Part shown: positions 52,650 through 63,514 of the stretch, one piece after another
Position numbering within the stretch: position 1 is the first letter of the stretch
Layout of the letters: every line of letters starts with the position of its first letter
From: Drechmeria coniospora
Taxonomy: Eukaryota > Ascomycota > Sordariomycetes > Hypocreales > Ophiocordycipitaceae
Assembly: GCF_001625195.1 (NCBI RefSeq)
Contig: NC_054391.1
Coordinates: forward strand, 6,335,157-6,399,156
Length of the DNA: 64,000 nt
Direction of reading: 5' to 3'
Notes under the pieces: model-generated
What the model was told of the DNA's origin: nothing
What the model saw: only the letters and a program-made list of their open reading frames with translations
Database searches by the model: none
Program-made: the position numbers and the translations under genes

Positions 52650-55044
52650 TTAGGCATTGTGCTCATCGTTGATACCACTGTACTTGTTGATCCAGTCAAT
52701 GACTTCCCTATGCCACACCAACGAGTTCTCGGGCTTGAGCACCCACTGGTGGATAAATCCCACGTCAGCCCTGAATCGAGTATCTTCTTGCCCACGGCAA
52801 CACTTACATGGTTCTCGTCCGGGAACACGACAAGCTTGCTGGGTACGCCGCGGGCTTGAAGCACATTGAACATAGCCAGGCCCTCGGACACAGGCAGGCG
52901 GTAGTCGAGCTCATTGTGGATCACCTGAACGATCGTAAGCACTTCGAGAAACGTTCGAGGGTTGACGGGCACTCCATCGACGTACGAGTTGCGGCGTGGC
53001 CCAGTTCTGAACATGACGCGACGGGTCCCATTTCTCGTAAATCGCTCGGCTTTCCCAAAGGGTACCTCCGAAATCATGTTCCGGGAACCACAGTTCTTCG
53101 GTTGACCACTGGTTCTGCGTCGAGAAGACGCCATCGTGACACACTAAGGCTCTAAACTTGCGTCCGAGGTCATGGCCTTGAATCCAGTCTGCAGCACCGT
53201 CAGCACCACGTGGCGGAGCACCCCTTCGGTGCCGAATGCGACTCACTGATCATGTAGCCGCCGTAGGAAGCGCCTAGAGCGACGGCGCGCGTCGTGTCGA
53301 CGTAGCTTACTTTCTTCTCCAGGTACTCGAAGCATTGGACGAGATCCCTATACGGCGTACCGCCCCAGTTGCAGGCGATGGCATCCGTGTGACGTTGGCC
53401 ATAGCCCGTGCTGCCGGTCGGGTTCGGTGCGACGACGACGTAGCCCTGCTGGGCCAGGATGGCGGGGTTCCATCGGGTACTCCAATCGTCCACCCATGCC
53501 GACTGCGGTCCGCCGTGGATCAAAAACGCGAGGGGGTACTTCTTGGAAGGGTCGAAATCAGATGGCTTCGTGACGAGGGCGTGATTATTGTAGCCTGCCG
53601 AACCAGGATACCAGATGTCGTCGCACTGCGATCTGAACAGACCGAATGACTTGCCATTCTTCGAGCTGGTCGAGATCTCCTTCTTCTGCGTCGAGGATGG
53701 ATCGAGCACGGAGTAGCTTGAGCTCTCGACACGAGACTTTGTCGTGATGAGCAGCAGCGGTCCGTGGCCGAGGAGCTTCGCTTCGGCAACACAGCCGTCG
53801 TCGTGAATGGAAACGGGCAGCTTCTTGGCTTGGCGGGGGCACGAAGGCAGCTTCCAAAGCTTGACTCTCCCATGCATCTCGGCTCCAACGTACAGCTCTT
53901 TCCCGTCGTGACTCCACGTTATCATGTCTGGTCTCAGATCCCATCCGCCCTCGCCGTCGGCCGTCTCGTAAAACTCTTGAAAGCAGGTAAGATCGTTGAC
54001 GTCAGGAATCATCAGCAGTCTCGACTTGTCGGACTCGTATTGGTCATGCTTCATTCGGCAGAATGCAATCTGCCTCCCATCATTCGAGAAGGTCGGGGAG
54101 GTGCTGAAGCCTCGCAGGTCGCCGGTCTTGATCATCTGTGGTGGGACTGATGGCTTCTTTACGAAGGACTTGATGGGAACGTAGTACAGGTCAGTTTTGG
54201 TGTATCTCGCAAGGTTCAGACTGGGGTCCTTGGCAACGAAGCAAATGCCGTCAGCCGAGATGTCAAAGTCGCCACCGCTACCAAAAGGGACCGGGGAGCA
54301 CAATCCGGTATCGGCAAGCAGGTTGGTGAGCCCGGGGCTCTCAAGAACCCATCTGCCATCCTTCTTGGCCAGTTGGCCGTACCAAAGCGAGTTTTCATTT
54401 TCCGTCATCCAGGTATCCCAATGGCGGACGAATAAGGATGTGTAAATCTTGGCCGTCGAGTGAGACTTGACTTCGGCTGGGGGCCAGTATATTTCTCCCG
54501 TCGGCGTCGTCGCGGCTGCGCAGCAAATGGCGACCCTGCCAGACGATATCTGCTTGACCTTGGGACTCGATATGGTACCAGCAAGATGATGAACCACCTG
54601 CGGCCTTGGAACAGGTGCGTTAGGTTCCATCAACGCCCCCTTGAGACGGCTGGCTGAAGACGCTGTCAACTTACTTGGAATTGTCCGACACATGCTGCGA
54701 CATGAGCATGGTGCATCCATTCTCGCCCGGTTGGAGGTACAAGACTTCCTCGTCGCTGAGCCATACCGGGTCGGTAGCCCCCAAGTTGTCGGAGATAATT
54801 TCCGAACTTCCATCCTTGATGTTCAGAATTCGGATGGAGGAGGATTTGCAATGAGTGTCGAACGAGTACGACGAGACCTTTAGACCCTCCTGTCAGTCAC
54901 TGCCTCCCACATTCGTGGGTGCTTCTCTTGACGAAAGCGTACTGTGTAAAGAGCAAGCTGCCCGGAAGGGTTGGGGATGGCCGTCGAGCGACGAGGTGCC
55001 GAGAGGAGCACTTCAGGAGTGAAGTTTGAGGCTTGGATGGTCAT
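52650..55044 (-). CDS. Dipeptidyl-peptidase V-like S9 prolyl oligopeptidase-family peptidase
   Basis: Six exons on the reverse strand: 55044-54943, 54877-54675, 54604-53247, 53188-52986, 52924-52808 and 52745-52650, giving 692 residues. The N-terminal beta-propeller half includes [41 protein letters not shown] and [13 protein letters not shown]. The alpha/beta hydrolase half has [32 protein letters not shown], the nucleophile in GASYGGYM (Ser 548), [12 protein letters not shown], Asp 629 in [13 protein letters not shown] and His 661 in FPDENH. Members release dipeptides from peptide N-termini. Secreted Aspergillus DPP V has a signal peptide; this one begins [14 protein letters not shown] without one, so it is probably intracellular. 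Two acceptors are AAG. An in-frame stop just upstream supports the start. Confidence 0.92.
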
Positions 55045-55051
55045 GGCGGAA

Positions 55052-55123
55052 CTGGATGTCGATCTGGATGTCGATCAGGATATCAATCTGGATGTCGATC
55101 TGGATGTCGATCTGGATGTCGAA
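55052..55123. repeat. 12-bp tandem repeat just upstream of the DPP V start
   Basis: Six head-to-tail 12-bp units of CTGGATGTCGAT on the forward strand, units 3 and 6 diverged (CAGGATATCAAT, CTGGATGTCGAA). The array ends eight bases before the ATG at 55044, so it probably lies in the 5' leader of the DPP V-like transcript. Confidence 0.9.
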
Positions 55124-55724
55124 CCGGTGGAATACTTGGTTTTTTTCACCAGCTTCGAGGGGGAAAAGGGCAATCAAACATCAACCATTGGCGGTTTTCC
55201 CAGTTGAGATCGCTGGCTCACGTTTACAATGTGAAGTTGGGTCATGAGGTGGCTGGAGACGCAGCTACCCCACGCCAGACCTTCCCGATCTCGCTCCTCA
55301 ATAGGCCCCTCGTCGCGCAACCCCGCACGACCCGTGTTGCACAACCTCCGTACTGCTTACTGGTTGGCACAGTTACTCTCAAAGTCATACAAGCTACATG
55401 CATCGTCCCTATTACCACGATTTGACGCACATCCTTGTCTGCTAGCACATGCGTACTTCGGGTAGTATGTGCGACAAAGGCGCCTGCTGATCATGAGGAC
55501 GAGGTATGATCCATGCCTCAGCTTGTTCAGCCGCTAAAGTGATGAATTCTTCATCCATTGAAGAGTCGCATTTCCGTGACCGTGTCCAGCACTCAGGTAC
55601 TATCTCATGTCGCATCATCTATCGCCAAACGCCGAAATCACCGAGCCCGAGCCAGTCTCTCGTTACAGTCAACGGCCTGCGTCGGCCTAGTCACCGCAGA
55701 GGTCCGTAGGGAAGCCCAAGCACA
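55124..55724. other. Intergenic region EAF6 - DPP V-like
   Basis: 600 bases that should hold the DPP V-like promoter and the EAF6 3' flank. No further repeat cluster or gene. Confidence 0.45.
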
Positions 55725-56412
55725 TTATTTTCTTGCCGCTCCAAAATTGGTTCGCTTCTTGTTCGTCTGCGAGTCTCCTTCGCTCTCATCCGCCTCCTTC
55801 TCCTTCTCTTTTTCCTTCTCCTTCTCCTTTTCTTTCTCCTTTTCCTTCTTCTTCGATTTGTTCGTGCCCTTGTTGGCTATTCCTGACGACGGTGTTGGAT
55901 GGGCGGAACCACTGTCACGGAACGTCGCAGACATTGGTGTTGGCGCGTGAGAGGCAGGCGTCGATCCCGGAGTAGACTCCTGCGGAAACTCTGGTCAGCT
56001 GTTGCATTCCTGGCCTGTCGCTCACTCGCATGCCGTACCGCGTTATTCGCCTTGTAGGATATGGACGATCGAGCAAAGACCCGATTCTGATCCATCGGTC
56101 CTGTCCTGCGCCGCTGCGCCGCCATGCCGCTCTGTCCCTTCATGTAATTGTCGAAGCCCGTGATGATATTTCCCGCCGGCGTGCTTTCCAGGTAGGCTGT
56201 TTCCTTGGACGCGATGCTCTCCTCGAGTGCCGCCTGATTCGTAAGCGGCCGCTGCGTATTCGAAAACGGTTCTTTGGCGGTGGGGGGCCTACCAGCTTTC
56301 TCTCGTGGTTCCTGCGACGTTCAACCAGCTCCCGCACCCTTGCCTGCGCCTTCTTGTACTCTGCTACCGTAGGAGCCGCCCCAGCGGCAGCTGGTGGTTT
56401 GCTGTCCGACAT
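55725..56412 (-). CDS. EAF6: EAF6, NuA4 histone acetyltransferase subunit
   Basis: Small subunit of the NuA4 (and NuA3-type) acetyltransferase complexes. Exons 56412-56293, 56233-56039 and 55979-55725 give 189 residues. Residues 16-60 form a helix, TVAEYKKAQARVRELVERRRNHERKLAALEESIASKE. Then comes the family signature AYLESTPAGNIITGFDNYMKG and AAQRRRTGPMDQNRVFARSSISY. The third exon adds a Ser/Thr/Pro-rich stretch and a long alternating Lys-Glu run followed by a basic end (KKRTNFGAARK). All introns are in phase 0 and GT-AG. The core is clear; the KE tail is expanded low-complexity sequence. Confidence 0.92.
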
Positions 56413-57321
56413 GTGTTCCTCTGCGGCCTGGGCAAGATGCGTCGTGCAAGGGCGTGCCTCTTGTCAGAAATGTGGTTTTTCGGGGCGATAATGCGTCGCA
56501 AGCGTCCCAAACAGAGCGATTTTGACCCTAAGAGGCTGAGGGCTTGCAGGTGGCACGAAGGAGATGGTGTGAAGTCGCGATCAGGTCCATCCGCGTTGTA
56601 GGCAAGTAGGTAATTAATTACTGTACTTACAGTACTTGTATGGAGTGGAGTAAATGGGCTCGAGTGGAAAGGGCGCTGGAACGAGTCAATCGACTCAACC
56701 CCCCACTAAATCGTACAGTACTCCTTTCTGGCAACAGTGCACATTTGCGCTACGGAGCACATCTGAACACATCAAACTTCAAGTACACTGAACAGGACTC
56801 AAATGAGAATGAAAATGGTCAGTGTACTACTCCGAAACACATTGCTCACATCTTCACGTTCACCAGTCTGCGCTCAAAACCCCTGTAGATGGACAAGTTG
56901 CAAGTCTCATCCGGCATCATTCACAACTCCTTCGTTTATGCGTCACGACAAAGGCGATGGTAAATACTCTACATCGATCTCATATCGTACCGACACGTCG
57001 CTTCATCCCGTTTCTTATCCTGTCCGTTTGGGCCTCGTTCCGCGAGCAAAGGCAATCAATCAATCGGCGGGCTAGATGCGTCCTTCGAAAGTACGGGGAG
57101 ACTCGTGGTCCGCAAGCAACGATTGTTTGGACTCGGCCATGATCTAACGCACCCGTCACTTTCGTTGGACGACATTCTTTTCGTTAGTTTGCTGCGATAA
57201 GAGTATTTGCTCTCGCGCATTTTCTCCCCTGCAAGATTTTCGCATACGAGAGGCTTTCGGTCTGCGTCTCTCGCATCGTCGACGTCAACAAGACACGATG
57301 CCACTGCCTCAGCTTCGTCGC
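56413..57321. other. Intergenic region SRRM1-like - EAF6
   Basis: 909 bases. A few GTAC words at 56610-56645 (TTACTGTACTTACAGTAC). Short forward frames are uninformative. No gene. Confidence 0.45.
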
Positions 57322-58830
57322 TCAGGACGAGGCACCCACCTCATCTTTCTCGATGGAGGCGATCGGTGGTTGCGTTGATGCGGGGCGGGGTACCTCTTCC
57401 AAAATATCAGCTGACTGTCTACTAACCGTGGAAGGTGAAGAATCGGATGAGCTGTTACGCCTGCGGCTTGGGGTATCATGTCTTCCGCGAGAATTTCGGT
57501 CACCACGGCGAGGAGCTCGTCCTCGCCCCTGGTCACGTTCACCATGCCGGTCACCCGAAAGGCGCCTCTCGCTTCGCTCTCCGCGACCCTGCACAGGCGA
57601 GTCACGCGAGCGTTGATTGCGAGGAGGCGATGCTCGACGCGCGCTGCGGCTGCGACTGCGGCTCCGGCTATCGCTGCGGCTGCGGCTGCGCGATGGGCTG
57701 CGGCTGAGAGAGTCAGAGCGTCCCCTGGAACGGGGCGAGGATGAGCAGGTAGAATAGGATGAGTACCGTCGTCGGCCACGATCAACTGATGCGCTTCGCG
57801 AACGGGAACGTCTCCTTCTCTTCGGAGCTGGTGAGCGCCGTCTCGGCGAGCTGGATGGGGATCGGCTGTACGTGCCACGTTGGCGTGTGTCGTTGTGCGG
57901 CCGCGGGGACCTGCTGCGCTTGCCGGGCGCCCGGGTGCGCGGGGGTGTGGACGACCGCCGACGCGTTCTGTTGCGAGAAGGAGACCGGGCGGGGTCGTCT
58001 CTCGAAGGCGAGTGGCCACGGCCACGACCTCGTCGAAAGTGCTCATCACGGCCCTGCCGGCCGCGGGGGACGTAGCTGTCGCGGCCGTACGTGTCGCGGG
58101 GTCCACGGCCTCGGCGTCCAGGCGAGGGTGATCTCTGACGATCGTGGCCAAAATCGGCCGCCCTGCCACCCCTGCCGCGGTGGAATCCAGCACGATCTCC
58201 ACGTCTCGCCGGCGCTTGCCAGGTGTCTGCGCCTTGTCGGCGATTTCTCTCGTCGCCTTCCCTGTTCCCGCGCGTGTTTTCGGAAGATCGACCGGCATCC
58301 ATCTGTCACGTTGAGGGTCAGCATGCGTACTTTCAGAATGCGGGCAGCAACGACATACCCTCTCTTGCATGAGCTCGAGCTTCTTGGCCTCGAGAAGTTC
58401 CTTTGGCACTCCCTTGGGGCTGCTCTGGGCGCTGAGCAGGAGGTTCCAAAGCTCTTTGCAGAAGGGTGCAGTATCCTTGTCGAGGAAGCCGGTCAACTGG
58501 ATCTGCAGCGACTTGATGTCAGGCTGCACAAGGAGTGTCAGCAAAGCATCGAGGCGAAAGGTGAAGTGTGCAGGGAACCAACCCAACGCGAGGCAGCAAG
58601 AAGATTGAAGCACATCTCAATCAGGACATCGTCCTCATTCTTGAGAATCTCCGTGATCCTCTTCTCAATCCATCTATCATGTCGTCAGCACGCGAGCTTA
58701 AGCACGACACGGCGGGAATGACCAACTTTTTCACCACCTGCATGTTGACCTTTTGCGTGTCCACCTTTTGGCTGAACTCGAGCGGAAACTTGGTCGACTT
58801 CATAAGACGAGCATCCACCTTCGACGCCAT
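57322..58830 (-). CDS. PWI-domain RS-rich splicing factor (SRRM1/SRm160-like)
   Basis: Exons 58830-58727, 58673-58583, 58523-58359 and 58302-57322 encode 446 residues. The N-terminal PWI domain, a nucleic-acid-binding module of splicing coactivators, is rebuilt across three introns: ARLMKSTKFPLEFSQKVD, VVKKWIEKRITEILKNEDDVLIEMCFNLL, then PDIKSLQIQLTGFLDKDTAPFCKELWNLLLSAQ and GVPKELLEAKKLELMQER. The last exon is a 326-residue Arg/Ser/Asp/Gly-rich tail with RS, RRRS and RGRG blocks. The first two introns both start GTTGGT instead of GTRAGT-like donors; removing them is needed to keep PWI continuity. Expected nuclear, in pre-mRNA splicing and 3' processing. Confidence 0.9.
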
Positions 58831-59630
58831 GGCGTGAAAGTACTCTGCACCCTGCGAAGCGATACACGGCCAGTTTGTTTCGAGGAAAGCAAGCTAGCTG
58901 TTGGGTGGTTGCTGTGGATGGTTGCGCGAAGTTGGTTGCTGGTGGAAAAAGTGACGTCGGCAGCTGCCGAAGGGGTACTTAAGTAGATGTGATGTGTACC
59001 TACTCCGTAAGTACTCCGTACTTACCTCCACTTCCGACTTCGAAGCACACCTTGGCACATACCAACAGTACAGTACTGGCTTGTAAGTACAAATACTTAG
59101 TAGTCCGTCAGGTAGGTGTACTGATACTAAGTGTAAGTATGTACTTGTACAATTAAGTACTGTATAGTAAGTGCTTGTACTCCGTATTATTACAGTAGTT
59201 GTACTCCGTACTCCGTACATGCTCCGCAATACAGTACTTCATTACTCAAAGGTAAGTACATGTAAGTACATGTACGGTACTCCGTACTCTGTACAGTACA
59301 CCCGTACTCATAGAGTCGGTTCGAGCGCCACAAGTACAAGTAAGTACAAGCAAGCACTTGGCGTGGACCCGAGTATTAGGTGCGGATTGCACCAGCGAAC
59401 AGTTAGTTCAGATACCGATGCATTGATACTCGTCACACCACTCTGCCTTCAGGCACCAAAGCCACTGCGTGTCGGCGATTGCTATTTAGGTACGAGCCCC
59501 TCTCCTTGGGGCATCATCGTCACGTTGACGTGTACACCCGCAAGATACTCATACCACCACAGCACTCGAGAGAAGAAACAGAAACATAATTGCAGGCGCT
59601 GTTGATGTCTGAACCTGCAGGGCCGAAAGC
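58831..59630. repeat. Divergent intergenic region SRRM1-like / NAS2 with motif cluster
   Basis: GTAC / CTCCGTA cluster at about 58975-59345, with ACTCCGTAAGTACTCCGTAC near 59003 and repeated TAAGTACATG words. The flanks are unique and probably carry both promoters. No gene. Confidence 0.65.
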
Positions 59631-60520
59631 ATGGGACTGCCTCTCGAGATGAACAACCTACACGCACCCACGGTGCCCTCTGGGCCGACCAGTGCGATCA
59701 TGGCGAACGGCAGCGAGGGGCAGTTGACCTTCTCGCAACTCCAGGCCAAGAAGGAAACGGTGGAAGCTGAGTTGAAATCTCTCGGAAGTGTCCTGGATTC
59801 CGTACAGCTCACCACACGATGCACATTGGCAGTGATTGGTGGAGAAAGCTAACCTGCTGCCAGCATGGCGTTGGCATGGAGACACCGCTTGTGACCAGAG
59901 ACGGATTTCCGCGCGCCGACATCGATGTTGCTCAAAGTATGGACCACGAAGATGCAGCAGCAACGTTTGAGTCCTTGTTGTGTTGACATGATGCGCAGTA
60001 AGGACGACGAGAGCTCGGGTCATCAGGCTGAGAAACGATTACAAAGACATCATGTCGAAGATGGAAAAGTTTCTCCACCAACACTTTGCAAGCCTCGACG
60101 ATGCCGATGCCACTGCTCCGAGCTCCCACTCTCCGCTGCCGGCCGCTGTGCCAGACGCACAGGCCGATGGGTTGGAAGACCCATTCGCCAAGGTCAACAC
60201 GGTGGCTCCCAGAAGCCCGGCCGAGGGTGCCGGGTTGAAGGCGGGCGATGTGATCCGCGTCTTCGGTTACGTCAATAAGATGAACCATGATGATCTCAAG
60301 AGGGTGGCGGAATGTGTTCAAAACAACGAGGGAGTATGAGCGACACCATATGGCCCTATGGCGAGAAAAGTCCAACTGACGCGGTTTGCAGAAAAATATA
60401 CTCATCAGGGTGTCCCGAGCCGCCGGGTCATCACGGCAACAGGAGCTATGCCTGACGCTGACGCCAACCCGAGACTGGGGCGGACGAGGGATGTTGGGCT
60501 GCCACATCATTCCCTTGTAA
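59631..60520 (+). CDS. NAS2: 26S proteasome assembly chaperone Nas2 / PSMD9
   Basis: PDZ-containing chaperone that binds the Rpt5 C-terminus during assembly of the proteasome regulatory particle base. Exons 59631-59801, 59864-59936, 59999-60333 and 60392-60520 give 235 residues. The N-terminal coiled coil contains LQAKKETVEAELKSLGSVLD. Next is GMETPLVTRDGFPRADIDVAQIRTTRARVIRLRNDYKDIM. The PDZ part has PFAKVNTVAPRSPAEGAGLKAGDVIRVFGYVN and LKRVAECVQNNEG. The family C-terminus GGRGMLGCHIIPL is supplied by the last exon. All introns are GT...CAG. Start ATG 59631 gives MGLPLEMNNLHAPTVPSGPTS. Confidence 0.93.
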
Positions 60521-62531
60521 ACTTGGATCCCTTTGACTGTTGTACGTATTGCCGCGGTGTTGTTTGGGGGTGGTCAGGTGTGGAACACTTGGGCAGTCGC
60601 CTCGCCCCTGTGGACAGTGCATATTCGCCCCAAGCAACAAGAGCAACCCATGCTGCATGTTGCGGCATGCGAGGCTAAAAATACATAAATACGTCTTGTA
60701 TTGTCACGCGAATCATCCCCTTTGGCGATACGGGAAATACCATGGGGAGGGTGAGGTAGGGTTGGGTGCTGAGTTGTTTGACTGCCTTGCCGCTGTCTTG
60801 CCGCCCAACCGATGCCGGTTGGGCTATTCAATGAAGACTGTTCCAATCGGCCGGCCCCATCGGTGGTCGCCACACACACTTCCGATTTGGCAATGTACTC
60901 GCAGTCATTGAACCCATCGGTAGCATGCTTCTCTCCATGGCCTGCCGTTCCTGAAATTCATCCTGCAACCTTGGCGGTCTACCGAGTGGCCACCATGTGC
61001 TTTCAAAGTTTTCACCCGATTGTCAGCATCGGGTCAAAGAACAGTCACATCAGGAAGCGTCATGTCGCCTAGATAGTTGATTAACAAGAGTGGCTGCATC
61101 AGCCGAGAGGAAGAAAAATTGACGGAGAGGATACTACTGTTTCCAAGCCTCGATAATGCGACTTTTTCGCCGTCAGCGGACTGGTCGTGATCTTCCCACG
61201 CTCTCCACGAATGGGCCAACGCCAATAATTCGGGGGTGTTCTGCTCTTGCTCGGAGAAATATGCATAGATATATGGAGGAGTATGCCGCGTCACTCCTTG
61301 GCCAAGTTGGCAAAGCGGCGAACGAGAAGCCGCGATGGCATAATGACTTGACCAACGTGCTGCATGGCATTGCATGGCAGTGCAAACTTGGTCATCTCTT
61401 GATCCAATTTGCATTCGGCAGTCCACGTGATATAACGAGAATGAGCAGGCAAGTCTAACTAAGTACCTCTTCGGATTGACGCAGAAATATAAATCTACCC
61501 TTGAGAGGTGCCTGTAACGAGCTCTGGCCTGCCGAGGTCTCCTGCCTGCCCATCGTTCCATGCACTCAAAATTTAATGGATGTAAATTTTGTTCTTCTAT
61601 CCTCCGGAGGCACAGGCGGCGAGCTTTACTTTGCGTGCAGCGAGCTATGCCTTGGTTGCAGCGGTCCTTTTTGGCGCTCTGAAGCGCGGTGGGTCTGATT
61701 TGAGTTTAGTTGGCCTTGCATTCGAATCAACAGGCGAAAATAGGCCGAGTATGCACGAGTAAATTAAGTGTATTGTGGCAGGGCTTCCCATATCTGCAAG
61801 TGGTACGTACGTGGTAATAATGTTAATACACTTCGGCACCGCTGAGGGGTGAGGGGGGGGTTGCGTCTCAAGGCATTTCAGTCCACATCATCCTCGGCCG
61901 TGTCTGAAAGCTGGTGACTGGTGACGTGACGTTGCTCGTTGGATCGAAGCAAACCCCACACCAACATTCAACCCCTGCTCCGTCAAGGGTGGACGAGTAC
62001 TTACAGTACTTATTTACAGTACTTGCTTGTACTCCGTACGGTACGGAGCATTATTACACTCAAGTAAGTGTACGGGGAGGCGCACCAGCGACAGGATACA
62101 TCACGTGCTCGCCCACTCCTCTCAGTCGGTCGGTTGAATTTTTCTCTAGCGCTCTGCTGGTGGCCAAGGTTCCCCGCCGCCATTCAAAACATCCAAGCTG
62201 ACCAGTCTGTGTTGTGCAAGTTCGTTCCTACACTGCACAAATCTCCGCCATCAGGGAGTTCCTCAACGTCAACAACAACAACGAAGGTATCATCGTCCGC
62301 CTCCACCTCCGCCTCCGCCTGCCCTTCCCCCCTCCCCTCCCCCCTCTCTTCCCCGTCCTCGCACCATCGTATCCTCCATCACGTCGTGGCCAATGGTCTT
62401 GGCTTCCCAACCCCTCCTTCCGGCGAGGCGAACTGGGTCACGGATCGCGACGGGCAGTTCGTAGGCTGACGTCTTCCACTCCAGCACTCGCTTACATCAC
62501 TCGACACGATTCGCAAGATCGAACCGCAGAG
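60521..62531. other. 2-kb intergenic region NAS2-Ran
   Basis: No supported gene. Frames at 60540-60911, 61034-61561 (reverse) and 61156-61458 lack motifs. GTAC words form a short cluster at 61998-62075 (ACTTACAGTACTTATTTACA, CTCCGTACGGTACGGAGCA). From 62290 to 62370 is a pyrimidine-rich CCTCC/CTCTTCC tract, probably in the Ran promoter or leader. Confidence 0.5.
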
Positions 62532-63514
62532 ATGGCTGCGCAACAGACTCCCACCTTCAAGCTCGTGCTTGTCGGCGACGGTGGCACCGGCAAGGTTCGT
62601 AACGCGGATTTAGAGCCCTCGTCCCCCGCCATCGACTGCGTCCCAACCCCGTCTCGGGGGGACGATTCGCCATGATGGCTGGCGTCTGGATGAAGATCAA
62701 TACTAAGGCGTTCCGTTGCTCCCTCCAGACGACGTTCGTGAAGCGCCATTTGACGGGCGAGTTCGAGAAGAAGTACATGGCGACGCTCGGCGTCGAGGTT
62801 CACCCTCTTGGCTTCACCACCGTATGTGCCGCCCTCGATGACCCGACGGCTTCGTCGCCGGAGTAGGTTGCTGATGGGTCGCAGAACTTTGGTCAGATTC
62901 AGTTCGACGTCTGGGACACGGCCGGTCAGGAGAAGTTCGGCGGCCTTCGCGACGGGTACTACATCAACGGCCAGTGCGGCATCATCATGTTCGACGTCAC
63001 CTCGCGCATCACCTACAAGAACGTCCCCAACTGGCACCGTACGTGTCCCCCCCCCCCTCTCTCTCCGCCGTGTTTCCTCTCCGCCAGAGGCGCTGGTCTA
63101 ACAAGGATGCGCAGGTGACCTCGTCCGCGTCTGCGAGAACATTCCCATCGTTCTCTGCGGCAACAAGGTCGACGTCAAGGAGCGAAAGGTCAAGGCCAAG
63201 ACCATCACCTTCCACCGCAAGAAGAACTTGCAGTACTATGACATCTCGGCCAAGTCCAACTACAACTTCGAGAAGCCTTTCCTGTGGCTCGCCCGCAAGC
63301 TCGTCGGCAACCCTCAGCTGGTTCGTGTCTCCCGTGGCCCCTCCGGACCCAGAGCTGCGTGGACTAACAAGCGGTGCAGGACTTTGTCGCCGCCCCCGCC
63401 CTGGCTCCCCCCACCGCTCAGGTCGACGAGGCCCTCCTCAAGGAGTACGAGCAAGAGATGAACGCGGCCGCCGCGCAGCCCCTCCCCGACGAGCAGTCCG
63501 ACGACGATCTGTAA
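62532..63514 (+). CDS. GSP1: Ran GTPase (Gsp1 homologue)
   Basis: Small GTPase driving nucleocytoplasmic transport and spindle and nuclear-envelope assembly. Five exons give exactly 216 residues, the family length: 62532-62594, 62729-62821, 62885-63038, 63115-63320 and 63380-63514. Nucleotide-binding motifs are GDGGTGKTT (P-loop, across intron 1), switch region [31 protein letters not shown] (G3), CGNKVD (G4) and [22 protein letters not shown] (G5). The C-terminal acidic switch ends DDDL. Relative to the usual Ran sequence, switch I reads HPLGFTTNFG in place of HPLVFHTNRG, a modest change next to intron 2. Two introns use GTTCGT donors. Confidence 0.97.

Noticed and set aside
55052..55123. 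Forward-strand Asp-Val-Asp-Leu repeat protein
   Set aside because: The repeat peptide is a consequence of a 12-bp tandem repeat in the leader of the reverse-strand DPP V-like gene; the frame has no other coding support.
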